DNA from: a virus | Reading direction: 5' to 3' (one strand) | Length of the DNA: 27,890 bases | IMG/VR virus record: IMGVR_UViG_3300042156_000119 | Span: 1 to 27,890 of that record | In this document: positions 14,792-22,095 of the stretch, piece after piece | Numbering within the stretch: the stretch's first letter is position 1 | How the letters are laid out: every line of letters starts with the position of its first letter | Position numbers and translations under genes: made by a program | Notes under the pieces: model-generated | Databases searched by the model: none | What the model was told of the DNA's origin: nothing | Seen by the model: the letters and a program-made list of their open reading frames with translations, nothing else

Positions 14792-15483
14792 GATACCATG
14801 CCCCCTGCGGTCCTTCCGCTGTTAGTCTCTTGGTGTCCGTGAGAGGACACGTTAATGTCGTTGACAGTGGTGTTCTTCAGAGTTGAAATCCCAAGCACCG
14901 TCAAGTTTTGCTGAATGTTGACGTTTCCGGTGATATCGGTCAACGGAGTGTCCAGCGTTATCTTGCTGGGCGTCGTTATTTTGATGTTGTCGCCGCGAAT
15001 GCTGATCCGGGTTGCGCTATCGGTCGACTGGATGACCATGGCATCGGCATCTTCTGCGTGAATAACATACTGGCGGAAGACGTCAGGAATGAACATGCAA
15101 TCTTCGAACGTGTGCAGGCGGCCAGAGTTAGGCTGCGACTCGGCCAACGTCTCTTTGAACTGGGAGATGTCGCGGTCGGAAGCGTAAATCCAGCCCAGGT
15201 CGCCGGCCTTGATCGGGAAGTTGATGTGGAATCCACCAGCGCCCAGAGATATGACCGGTACGTTGTCAATCTCGTGCCGAGAATGCAATTTATCGTCGGT
15301 CCCGACCCAAGCAATCAGCGGCTTGATCGTGGCCAGGTTGGACTCGCGGTCATACTGAAGGATTTGCGCCGGTAGCACGTTATCATCAAAGATGACGGCT
15401 TTGCGAAGCAGCTCCTTTATCGCCGCGAGCTGCTTGGACTTGTCCGGCTGTGATGCTGAGAGGATCGATTGTTGATTGGACAT
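14788..15483 (-). CDS. Baseplate central spike protein, Gp138 type
   Basis: This 231-aa trimeric spike at the tail tip pierces the outer membrane. The OB-fold Gp138 N-terminal domain is visible (LPAQILQYDRESNLATIKPLI, NVPVISLGAGGFHINFPIKAGDLGWIYASDRDI split, SGRLHTFEDCMFIPDVF). A repetitive beta-helix follows (ISIRGDNIKITTPSKITLDTP, ITGNVNIQQNLTVLG). The tip ends in SSHGHQETNSGRTAGG, with an HGH metal-binding motif like that of known membrane-piercing spikes. I chose ATG 15483. An in-frame TTG at 15513 lies inside the -10 of the upstream promoter-like site and would not be in a transcript started there. The ribosome-binding site is weak. It couples to gene J by GTGA. Confidence 0.88.
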   Translation of the reverse strand: MSNQQSILSASQPDKSKQLAAIKELLRKAVIFDDNVLPAQILQYDRESNLATIKPLIAWVGTDDKLHSRHEIDNVPVISLGAGGFHINFPIKAGDLGWIYASDRDISQFKETLAESQPNSGRLHTFEDCMFIPDVFRQYVIHAEDADAMVIQSTDSATRISIRGDNIKITTPSKITLDTPLTDITGNVNIQQNLTVLGISTLKNTTVNDINVSSHGHQETNSGRTAGGMVS

Positions 15484-15512
15484 TCTGATGGCACCCGCTG
15501 ATTCAAGTCCCA

Positions 15513-15541
15513 ATTATAAGCGGGTGCAACGCCCAGGTAAA
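15513..15541 (-). promoter_or_regulatory. Promoter candidate for the baseplate genes, inside an inverted repeat
   Basis: On the - strand TTTACC (15541-15536) and a perfect TATAAT (15518-15513) are 17 bases apart. The -10 lies between two exact 9-base inverted arms (15491-15499 GCACCCGCT and 15519-15527 AGCGGGTGC). The start would be near 15506, about 23 bases before the spike ATG. The arms look like an operator, or they form a hairpin in read-through RNA. Confidence 0.5.
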
Positions 15542-16060
15542 TCAGCGTCGCTCGGCCTTCTTCATTGCCCGCTCATTGGCAAGGGCCTCGTTCACGCCCT
15601 TGGAAGTCATCACATCAAACATCTTGAAGGCGTCCTCCAGAGAATAATACTCTTCCAACTCCTTGAGGCTGGCGGCCTCCTGCTGGATCAAGGCGCTGAT
15701 CATCGGCAGGACGTTCTGGGAGGCCACGCCATCCACGTCAGTCAAGAATCTGGACGGAACCCTGACGCCCTTCCAGGTGCCGATGAAAGAGAAATTGAAC
15801 TCCCGGATAACGCTGACGATGCCGCGCAGAACCATCAGCGGCGAGACGCAGCGCGCACCGTCATAGACGTAACGGTTGATATTCTCCGGGGTCGCCAACG
15901 AGTGCCAGGCGCCATCGTGCCAAGCCTCGGTTGTCGCCAACATCCGACAGGGGTGATCGGCGCCACGAGTATCAACGAAGCGCATACCAGAAACGGCATC
16001 GAATTGCTTGGTGCGATAGGCGATGCCGAATGCGGTGAATTCTCTGGTTTGTCTGGCCAT
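15542..16060 (-). CDS. Hypothetical tail/baseplate-associated protein, 172 aa
   Basis: The function is unknown. The N-terminal third is beta-like (REFTAFGIAYRTKQFDAVSGMRFVDTR), followed by EAWHDGAWHSLATPENINRYVYD, a hydrophobic helix (SPLMVLRGIVSVIREFNFSFIG) and a charged helical C-terminus (QQEAASLKELEEYYSLEDAFKMFDVM...ERAMKKAERR). The opening 'REF..FGI.YRTKQFDAV..MRF' is similar in style to phage tail assembly chaperones, and the all-helical basic end would fit a chaperone too. Its place between hub and spike also allows a baseplate assembly role. It lies one base after the hub stop and just before the baseplate promoter-like site. The gene is certain; the role is not. Confidence 0.82.
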   Translation of the reverse strand: MARQTREFTAFGIAYRTKQFDAVSGMRFVDTRGADHPCRMLATTEAWHDGAWHSLATPENINRYVYDGARCVSPLMVLRGIVSVIREFNFSFIGTWKGVRVPSRFLTDVDGVASQNVLPMISALIQQEAASLKELEEYYSLEDAFKMFDVMTSKGVNEALANERAMKKAERR

Positions 16061-16061
16061 G

Positions 16062-16934
16062 TTATGCTGACGGCGGGCTGCCGAATCCTTTGACGTAAAA
16101 TGCTCGGTCGCGACTGTTCAGATCGTACTCCAACGACGTCAGGACATAGTTGCCGTTGACGCCTGGGTTCATCTTGGAGGTCAGGTTGACGGCGCCAGCG
16201 AGGCGTATGGACGGATTGAAGATGGTCGTGAATTCCACACCCCACTCGGTCCACGAGGGGATGCCGACGAAGACATCAAGAGGCACGAGTTGTTCGCGGC
16301 TGATGACCTTGTCGCGGTCCTTGACTATGAGCACGTCGTCATCGATGAATGCCGCGACGTCCGGCTTATACAAGTCCTGGATGTATGGGATCAGGCCGGC
16401 GACGGTCTGGATGGAGCGCGCCGGGTTCTCGATTGGCGTGTCATTGAAGGACGTCTCACAAACGAAGTTGCTGCCGAAGCCGATTTGATCGGAAACCCAG
16501 GCCACCAGATCATAGAAGCGCATGGAGGATGGCGTGCGATTAGTCACCCACTTCGTCTTGTCGACTTGGCGCGTGAAGCAGGTGATTTTGACGCCAATAT
16601 CCGGAGGGGTGGACGAGGGATCGACCATGGCGACTTCGCCCTTGAAGACCACGGCCAGGTTCTCGGATCGGCGTTCAGAATAGCCGGCCTCGATGGTGAC
16701 CTTTACGAACGGCTCCGGCGCCTGGCCGGTCTGGACCAGGCGGTTGTTCCAGGCGGTGAACTGGGACAGCAGGCCCTCGCGCATCTCGGTGGACATGCCG
16801 ACGACCTCCACGACGGCGCGGGCCTGGATGGCCAGCGCTGCCTTCTGGATGCGCACCCGCAGCTGCAGAGTTTCGTCCAAAACGACCTTGTTGTTTTGGA
16901 GTGTGAAAGTGACCCGTAGTAGGCGACGTTTCAT
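16062..16934 (-). CDS. Baseplate hub protein, gp27-like
   Basis: This 290-aa hub subunit joins the tail tube to the spike. Supporting features are the beta-rich N-terminus (LRVTFTLQNNKVVLDETLQLRVRIQKAALAIQARAVVEVVGMS, read over several strands), QFTAWNNRL...FVKVTIEAGYSERRSENLAVVFKGEVAMVDPSSTPPDIGVKITCFT, and the later half with RSIQTVAGLIPYIQDLYKPDVAAFIDDDVLIVKDRDK and VGIPSWTEWGVEFTTIFNPSIRLAGAVNL (VGIPSW-T-GV.F.T-FNPSI). The end, YVLTSLEYDLNSRDRAFYVKGFGSP, is typical of gp27/phage protein D-like hubs. It sits directly after the tape measure with a one-base TGATG overlap and upstream of the spike, as expected. Confidence 0.85.
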   Translation of the reverse strand: MKRRLLRVTFTLQNNKVVLDETLQLRVRIQKAALAIQARAVVEVVGMSTEMREGLLSQFTAWNNRLVQTGQAPEPFVKVTIEAGYSERRSENLAVVFKGEVAMVDPSSTPPDIGVKITCFTRQVDKTKWVTNRTPSSMRFYDLVAWVSDQIGFGSNFVCETSFNDTPIENPARSIQTVAGLIPYIQDLYKPDVAAFIDDDVLIVKDRDKVISREQLVPLDVFVGIPSWTEWGVEFTTIFNPSIRLAGAVNLTSKMNPGVNGNYVLTSLEYDLNSRDRAFYVKGFGSPPSA

Positions 16935-19552
16935 CAGAGCTTAACCCCATCCGAGGCATTGTTGACGATGTCGCTGAGGCCGTCTTGCACGCGGCCTCGC
17001 ACGGCCTCGGCAGTCTCCTGCGGGCTTCCGACGCCATTGACGTTGATCTGGATTGCGCGCTCACCCACGGTGATTTCGCGCGGTCCTTGGCGCTGGTCCT
17101 GGATGACGTCGCCGCCAAATGCGCGGAGGGCGGTCAATCCGGTTTCCTGGATTTTGTACTGCTCCATCAGTTCTGCGCGTGCGCTGTCTGTCAACATCTG
17201 GTTGGACAGTTCCGTCTGGATGCGCGTCTTGTGGTTCTGATAGCCGGCCTCCAGCTGGGCGACCTTCCAGGCGACATCGTCGCGGTTCACGGCGCCGTGC
17301 TGGAGCTGGGTGACCGGGACGCCAAGGGCCTGGGCGATGTTCGCTTGAACGGTGACCTTGTTGATCTTCTCGCGGTTCTCGCCGCCACTGGCCCCGGCGC
17401 GTCCTGTGTCAAAGTAACGGGCATCTGCCACTGGCGTATTCGGGGCGTTCGGGTTCGGGCTTTTTGCCCAATCGCCCTGGCCGTTGAGCGATGCCGGCAG
17501 GTTGGAGGATTGTCCGTTGGACTTGCTGGCTTCCACCGGGGCGCGCTGCGGCTGCGGAATCGGGCTGGACGTCCAATCGTTGTGCCCGGCAAGCGCTGCA
17601 GGCAGGTCCGCCGGCAACGGCGAACGAATGCCTTGGGCGCGCTCCAGGGCCTCCAACTCAAGTTTGACCTTGTCCGGATAAGAGCGCGTCAGCGGGCCGT
17701 AGTTGGCCGGGTTCGTGCCGCCATGGTACATCAGCAGGGCATCTTCATAGCTGCCGGTTCGGTCCAGGTTCTCCCGCATGAGCTTGGCGCCGGCCATGAT
17801 GTTCTCATAGGGGTCGTATGCGTTACGGACGCCAAGTGACTTGGCAGTCTTTGGCATCAGCTGCATAAGGCCCTGGGCGCCGGCTCCGCTGGTGGCCATC
17901 GGGTCCATCTTGGACTCAACTTGCGTTTGAGCCTTGAGCCAATTGACGTTCAGGTTGTACTTTTGCGCGGCCTTGGCAAATATGTCGTCGTATGGCGTCT
18001 TGACTGGCGGATTCGCAGACGGCTTTGCGAGTACCGGAGTGCCTCCAGGAGTCGTGCCGCTGATTGGATCGTAATTTCCGGTGCTGCTCATCGCGCTCCA
18101 GTTCGGCGTGCCGTCTGCCTTGCGTGGAAGCGGGTCGGTGCGCTGCGGGCCTTGGGTGGTACTGCCCAGACCGGAGGCCTGACCGACCATACCGGCCCAA
18201 GCGGCCCAAGCCTGGCGCTCATCGATGGCATTGGAGAAGGTCGCGACGGCGCTGTTGAACATGTTGACTGCCAGCGACATCTGCGAAGCCGTCTGCAGGC
18301 CCAGCTGGTTGTTCCGGTCGGCCTGATCGATCAGCTCGTCAGCGGTTTTGCGACCTTCGGCCACGTTCCGGCTCTGGCCTTCGATTGCCGATAGGATGCG
18401 TGCGCCCTGCTGGCCACTCTCTTGGCCGTTACGCGACGGCATCAAGAGGTCAGGCCCGGACAATGGCAGGCCCTTTCTCGCTGCGTCCTGGCCAAGACCG
18501 GCCAAGCGCTGGCCATCGCCGGCCTCTGGCTTCCCGAAAGCCCAGTTGTAGGCTTGCTTGCTCTTGTCGACGGCGTATTTGCCCATGGCGATGCCAGGGA
18601 AGCCATCGGCCCAGAAGTTTTTGATGAGCTTGTTTTCCGGGGTGCCCGGCGAGGCGACTTCATCGGCATCAGGCAGATACTGGTCTGCTATGTCGGAAAT
18701 CTCTTTCACCTTCTCGATGATCTTGTTGAGCACCGGGAGGAGTTTGGAGCCGAGGCTGATTTGCAGCTGGTTGACGCTGTCGCTGAATTTGGCCATTTCA
18801 TCATTGAATCTGGCCAGGTCGGCTTCCGCCTGCTTGCGGACGTCAATTTCTTGCGCAGTCATCTCGGTGACCTTGCCGATTTCCGGTCCAAGCTTCGCCA
18901 TAGTCAGCGCGAAGTCCTTGCTGATGCCGGCCTGCTCGGAAACGCCCTGGGCGCGCTCCGGTCCCATCTTCTGAAAGCGGGTGGCCAACTGGACAAGCGC
19001 ATCCTTGGTACCAAGCATCGGGCCGCCAAGTGCGCCCGGATTCATGCCCATGATTCGCAGGAATCGGTTCTCAGTGCCGGAGCGGGTCGGGTCTGTGTAC
19101 GCTCGCTTGATCAGATCGGATACACCCTTGACGTTCTCGCGGGTTTGCTCGCGGGTGATGGTGCCACCGGAGGTTCGTGCGACCTTCCGCTCAATCTCTT
19201 CCAGGCGCATGCCGGACATGCCGACGTCCATGCCGACCATGCGCTGCTGGTTGAATTGGTCGCGAAGCTTGATGACGGACAAAATACCAGCGCCAAGGGC
19301 GGCGACTGCGGCAGAGGCAGCGGTAAATCCAACGGTCATGGCGGACGTCGCCGCGCCGACCTTGTCCATTCCAGGGATGAGGCGGCCAATCTCGTTGCCG
19401 GCCTCGCGGGCAAACTCGCTGAATTCCTTGCGCGCCTTTCCCGGTCCCTTGTTGACGACTTCAACCCGCTGGTTCAACTGCTCCAGGCGGTTGATGGCGT
19501 CCTTCAGTTCTACTTGATACTGAAGGACAAAAGTGTCCATCTCGGTGGCCAT
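16934..19552 (-). CDS. Tail tape measure protein with SLT lytic transglycosylase domain
   Basis: This 872-aa protein sets tail length and helps DNA pass the cell wall. The N-terminal part is helical and coiled (LKDAINRLEQLNQRVEVVNKG, ARKEFSEFAREAGNEIGRL), with a hydrophobic Ala/Gly segment at about residues 64-95 (GAATSAMTVGFTAASAAVAALGAGIL) and a second coiled region near 255-295. Residues about 525-640 are a transglycosylase SLT domain: YDDIFAKAAQKYNLNVNWLKAQ, QVESKMDP with catalytic E546, GAGAQGLMQLMPKTAKSLGV, and YEDALLMYHGG. A Pro/Ser/Asn-rich linker and a C-terminal region (EITVGERAIQINVNGV, ETAEAVRGRVQDGLSDIV) follow. GAGGG precedes the ATG, two bases after the chaperone stop. Confidence 0.92.
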   Translation of the reverse strand: MATEMDTFVLQYQVELKDAINRLEQLNQRVEVVNKGPGKARKEFSEFAREAGNEIGRLIPGMDKVGAATSAMTVGFTAASAAVAALGAGILSVIKLRDQFNQQRMVGMDVGMSGMRLEEIERKVARTSGGTITREQTRENVKGVSDLIKRAYTDPTRSGTENRFLRIMGMNPGALGGPMLGTKDALVQLATRFQKMGPERAQGVSEQAGISKDFALTMAKLGPEIGKVTEMTAQEIDVRKQAEADLARFNDEMAKFSDSVNQLQISLGSKLLPVLNKIIEKVKEISDIADQYLPDADEVASPGTPENKLIKNFWADGFPGIAMGKYAVDKSKQAYNWAFGKPEAGDGQRLAGLGQDAARKGLPLSGPDLLMPSRNGQESGQQGARILSAIEGQSRNVAEGRKTADELIDQADRNNQLGLQTASQMSLAVNMFNSAVATFSNAIDERQAWAAWAGMVGQASGLGSTTQGPQRTDPLPRKADGTPNWSAMSSTGNYDPISGTTPGGTPVLAKPSANPPVKTPYDDIFAKAAQKYNLNVNWLKAQTQVESKMDPMATSGAGAQGLMQLMPKTAKSLGVRNAYDPYENIMAGAKLMRENLDRTGSYEDALLMYHGGTNPANYGPLTRSYPDKVKLELEALERAQGIRSPLPADLPAALAGHNDWTSSPIPQPQRAPVEASKSNGQSSNLPASLNGQGDWAKSPNPNAPNTPVADARYFDTGRAGASGGENREKINKVTVQANIAQALGVPVTQLQHGAVNRDDVAWKVAQLEAGYQNHKTRIQTELSNQMLTDSARAELMEQYKIQETGLTALRAFGGDVIQDQRQGPREITVGERAIQINVNGVGSPQETAEAVRGRVQDGLSDIVNNASDGVKL

Positions 19553-19554
19553 GA

Positions 19555-19983
19555 TCAGCCCTCTTGAGTAGCGGCCTGTCCAGCCAGCTCAAAGGCAGGC
19601 CCCATGAGCTTGGTACATTCAGCGATAAAGGCCACGGCCAGTTCGGAGCCGGCATTGGCCCAAAAATGCGGCTTGCTCGCGTGAGTCACCGGATCGATGC
19701 CGTTGTGCAGGAGGACGGCCTCAAACACCGCCTGGATGTTCGTCCACGTCTCCAAGTGGTTATCGATCAGGCCATCAGTCGCCAAAGGGTAAACGTGGTC
19801 ACCGACGACGACGCGAGCGTATTGCAGGATTTCCATAACGAAGGCGCGACGAAATGCCTTGTCGGTGGTGGCCGCGAAGTCCAGGAAGCGCATCTGGATA
19901 TCCCACCCGTCCAGAGCGGAGAAGTGAAGCAACTCAACTTGCTTGAGTTGTCCTTGGCGACCGGTTATCTCAATCATGTCCAT
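19555..19983 (-). CDS. Candidate tail assembly chaperone, 142 aa
   Basis: This protein lies directly before the tape measure, where tail assembly chaperones that load it are found. The sequence has LLHFSALDGWDIQMRFLDFAATTDKAFRRAFVMEILQYARVV, VYPLATDGLIDNHLETWTNIQAVFEAVLLHNGIDP and AVAFIAECTKLMGPAFELAG, read here in pieces; it is mostly helical. The combination of one-domain helical protein, position and size suits the chaperone family. I looked for a programmed -1 frameshift leading into the tape measure and found no convincing slippery heptamer. Its ATG overlaps the previous stop by one base (TAATG). Confidence 0.7.
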   Translation of the reverse strand: MDMIEITGRQGQLKQVELLHFSALDGWDIQMRFLDFAATTDKAFRRAFVMEILQYARVVVGDHVYPLATDGLIDNHLETWTNIQAVFEAVLLHNGIDPVTHASKPHFWANAGSELAVAFIAECTKLMGPAFELAGQAATQEG

Positions 19984-20579
19984 TACCCAATATAGGAAAG
20001 GACTTTATTATACAGAGCCTCAGCGGACGAAGTAAAGGTGGAAACACCGTTGGAAATGCCTTCGGATATCGAAGTTGCTTTTGGGTCCTGGACTTTGACG
20101 CCAAAAGTCGATTCATCAGATGGACTCTTTGGATCGAATTGGTCCATAACTGTCTTTTCGACTTGCTCCATCTCAAATTCGATGACGTTGGCAGATATGA
20201 TCTTTGGCGTCTGCTCGATTTGTATGCGAGTCAGCGCCATGTTATCTGCGATGAACTCTTTGGTTGTTATTTCAAATGTCGATTCGACATCATAGAAGCT
20301 GTCGATCATCGATTCCAAAGTGGTGATGTCGTCGCACATAGCGCGAACCAACAACTTCACCGGCTTGATGATTTTGGAGTTGCGCGAGTCCTTGTTGGTC
20401 TGGTCCATGGCCAAGTTAACATCAGTCAAATCCTTGATGGCGACCGGACTGTCAGAGGTATCAGAGTCGATATATGGCGTGACGGACCTGATCTTCAACT
20501 TGTCCCAAACAATAAGGGCAGTATAAAGGTCACGCACTTTGAAGACGCGCGGCTGGATTATCGCATCAATGGCGTTCAT
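19983..20579 (-). CDS. Tail-tip protein, paralogue of the next upstream gene, 198 aa
   Basis: This is a probable tail-tube-distal or baseplate component. It shares the segment IEQTPKIISANVIEFEMEQ with the 185-aa neighbour (APEQTPKVLSATPMTLEFRQ), in the same position relative to a preceding DxxTxxxxxxDxFYDV-like helix-strand unit. This shows old duplication. The N-terminal half is strand-rich (RVFKVRDLYTALIVWDKLKIRSVTPYIDS). The C-terminus is a Ser/Thr-rich amphipathic tail ending KVLSYIG. The ATG is fixed by an ATGA overlap and the stop overlaps the chaperone start. The Dit-like/tube-initiator type of role is inferred from position. Confidence 0.7.
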   Translation of the reverse strand: MNAIDAIIQPRVFKVRDLYTALIVWDKLKIRSVTPYIDSDTSDSPVAIKDLTDVNLAMDQTNKDSRNSKIIKPVKLLVRAMCDDITTLESMIDSFYDVESTFEITTKEFIADNMALTRIQIEQTPKIISANVIEFEMEQVEKTVMDQFDPKSPSDESTFGVKVQDPKATSISEGISNGVSTFTSSAEALYNKVLSYIG

Positions 20580-21133
20580 ATGTTGCCTATGAAGTTTGTG
20601 GCTCGCTCGGTCGCCTGGCCAACGGCCTTGTTGACTGAGTCTACAACGCCAAGCACGCTTTCTTTTGCGTCTTCTATCAGGGAGATGCCGCGATCAACCA
20701 ACTTGGAGTCGCTGGCCTGGCGAAACAGGACCGGGGCAACGTTCTGGACGATGATTTGCCTGAATTCCAAAGTCATCGGGGTCGCTGACAAGACCTTGGG
20801 CGTCTGCTCCGGCGCCATGGAGTTCAGCTTCATCGACCGAAGACTAAGGCCGCGCGACTTGATGGTGTACAAAGAGTGTCGGTTGGCCATCACCGCGTTG
20901 ACTTGATTGACCGCGTCCAGGTTCGGGCAAAATATCTGGATGGTCATAATGTTCGGGCGCGGCACCCTGGTGTCGATGAACAGTGATCCGTCTTCCATGT
21001 GGTGGCGCATCGGGTCGGATTGCAGGCGAATCATCACCGAGGCCACGCGGACGTCCGGAAGGACCGGCATGTCCGTTGACATATCGATGAACTCACAAGC
21101 CTTGGTGCCAATGAGTTGGTCTATTATGTTCAA
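20576..21133 (-). CDS. Tail-tip protein, first of a paralogous pair, 185 aa (TTG start)
   Basis: This probable tail-tip or tube-baseplate junction protein begins with beta-rich residues (DVRVASVMIRLQSDPMRHHMEDGSLFIDTRV, NIMTIQIFCPNLDAVNQVNAVM) and carries EQTPKVLSATPMTLEFRQIIVQN, the block shared with the 198-aa neighbour. The C-terminal ~40 residues form an amphipathic helix (LIEDAKESVLGVVDSVNKAVG) ending FIGNI. The likely start is TTG at 21133, giving TTGA overlap with the stop of the gene before; the next ATG would remove 17 residues and leave a gap. The stop overlaps the next start by ATGA. Confidence 0.7.
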   Translation of the reverse strand: MNIIDQLIGTKACEFIDMSTDMPVLPDVRVASVMIRLQSDPMRHHMEDGSLFIDTRVPRPNIMTIQIFCPNLDAVNQVNAVMANRHSLYTIKSRGLSLRSMKLNSMAPEQTPKVLSATPMTLEFRQIIVQNVAPVLFRQASDSKLVDRGISLIEDAKESVLGVVDSVNKAVGQATERATNFIGNI

Positions 21134-21630
21134 CCAAAGAACCCCAAGGCCGATTGGATTCCACCGGCAATCAGCTGCTTGGCCGATTGGGCGCCGGTGA
21201 CGGTGCCGAACACGAACGTGTAGGTGTTGCTCTTTCTGCGACCGGTGCTTTGGATCGAGTCCAGGGCCGGGCCGCGCAGGATGCTGCCGTGGCTTAGGAC
21301 CGTCCTACCGCCATCAGGGTAGGAGATTGCCATGGTGGTGATATCCTCAAACGGGAAGAGGGACAGGCCACCCTTCTTGTTGCCGAGGAGGATTTTCAGG
21401 TTGATGTCTTCGTCGCTATTCGGAATGACGGATACACTGACCTCGATTGGCGCGGCCTGGGCATAGGTGAAGATGGTGCCGTCATAAAGCGGTTCATAGC
21501 CAAACGGCTCCATCTCCTTGGCGCTTATCGGGTCGGTGTCATCAGCGAATTTGGACAAGCTGAAGCCCATAGGGAAGGACTGCAGCGCCAAAATCATTAT
21601 TTCTGTTCCAAACCCGCTGATGTCTTCCAT
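21130..21630 (-). CDS. Second tail tube-like protein (tube paralogue), 166 aa
   Basis: This is clearly homologous to the tail tube protein at 22765-23208. Both start with ISGF and share FPxGxSLSxFADDTDP, IPNS(E/D)(D/E)DINLxxLL, YP(N/D)G and S(S/T)GRxKSxxYxFxF at matching positions. This copy has diverged in the middle and carries a C-terminal extension (GAQSAKQLIAGGIQSALGFFG) that the tube lacks. In contractile tails, tube-initiator or baseplate-tube junction proteins (T4 gp48/gp54) share the tube fold. A tube-initiator role is therefore a reasonable inference, supported by its place among tail-tip genes. The start is ATG 21630, nine bases after the proline-rich gene. Confidence 0.82.
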   Translation of the reverse strand: MEDISGFGTEIMILALQSFPMGFSLSKFADDTDPISAKEMEPFGYEPLYDGTIFTYAQAAPIEVSVSVIPNSDEDINLKILLGNKKGGLSLFPFEDITTMAISYPDGGRTVLSHGSILRGPALDSIQSTGRRKSNTYTFVFGTVTGAQSAKQLIAGGIQSALGFFG

Positions 21631-21639
21631 CTTTCGACC

Positions 21640-22095
21640 TTACTTCTTGGTGGTGGTTTTGGCGACCGGGGCCGGTGCAGGCTCTTCCACTACCGGTGCA
21701 GGCTCAACGACCGGGGCCGGCTCAACGACCGGGGCCGGCTCAACGACCGGGGCCGGCTCAACGACCGGGGCCGGCTCGACGACCGGGGCCGGCTCGACGA
21801 CCGGGGCCGGCTCGACGACCGGGGCCGGCTCGACGACCGGGGCCGGCTCGACGACCGGGGCCGGCTCGACGACCGGGGCGGACATTGGCGCGGCCAGGCC
21901 TTGATCGACGCCAAGGCCAAGGTCCGGGGCGACGGTCGCGCCAATGTCCGGCGATGCGGGCAACTCCTGGCCGCGCGGCATCTGGTCCGGGGAAGGCCCG
22001 AAGCTCGGCAGCGGGTTCAGCTTGAGGCTGCGTTTGTTGCCGTCGACTCGCATCACGCCGTTGGCGTATTGGACGTTATAAGGTTTGGTCTTCAT
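21640..22095 (-). CDS. Proline-rich repeat protein in the tail cluster, 151 aa
   Basis: The function is unknown. Residues 1-70 are a short globular or extended part (YNVQYANGVMRVDGNKRSLKLNPLPSFG...PRGQELPASPDIG). Residues about 72-132 are pure tandem PAPVVE hexapeptides; the repeats then decay (PAPVVEEPAPAPV) and the protein ends in KTTTKK. Such Pro/Glu/Val repeats form stiff extended rods, as in TonB-type linkers, so this may be a spacer or flexible virion arm. Its ATG overlaps the stop of the gp25-like gene (ATGA), so it is co-expressed with the baseplate genes. The repeat is near-perfect at the DNA level, which marks recent expansion. Confidence 0.8.
   Translation of the reverse strand: MKTKPYNVQYANGVMRVDGNKRSLKLNPLPSFGPSPDQMPRGQELPASPDIGATVAPDLGLGVDQGLAAPMSAPVVEPAPVVEPAPVVEPAPVVEPAPVVEPAPVVEPAPVVEPAPVVEPAPVVEPAPVVEPAPVVEEPAPAPVAKTTTKK
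21701..21880 (-). repeat. 18-bp coding tandem repeat, about ten units
   Basis: Unit starts fall every 18 bases at 21701, 21719, 21737 and so on to 21863. Each encodes one PAPVVE hexapeptide. The four units nearest the 3' end of the gene carry CTCAAC and the six nearer the 5' end carry CTCGAC on the + strand; otherwise the units are the same, apart from the outer edge of the last. Degenerate units lie at 21665-21700. This is a slipped-strand type array that should vary in length between isolates. Confidence 0.95.

Noticed and set aside
15484-15513. Upstream TTG start for the spike (10 extra residues)
   Set aside because: The TTG overlaps the TATAAT box and lacks a ribosome-binding site; ATG 15483 is preferred.
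18422-19567. Long + strand open frame opposite the tape measure
   Set aside because: It is antisense to a clear tape measure gene; the translation is compositionally a codon shadow with no recognisable motif.
19461-19655. Programmed frameshift from the chaperone into the tape measure
   Set aside because: A second frame is open across the junction, but I found no X_XXY_YYZ slippery site, and the tape measure has its own GAGGG site and ATG.
21701-21880. CRISPR-like array
   Set aside because: The units are contiguous 18-bp tandem copies in frame with a coding gene and have no spacers.
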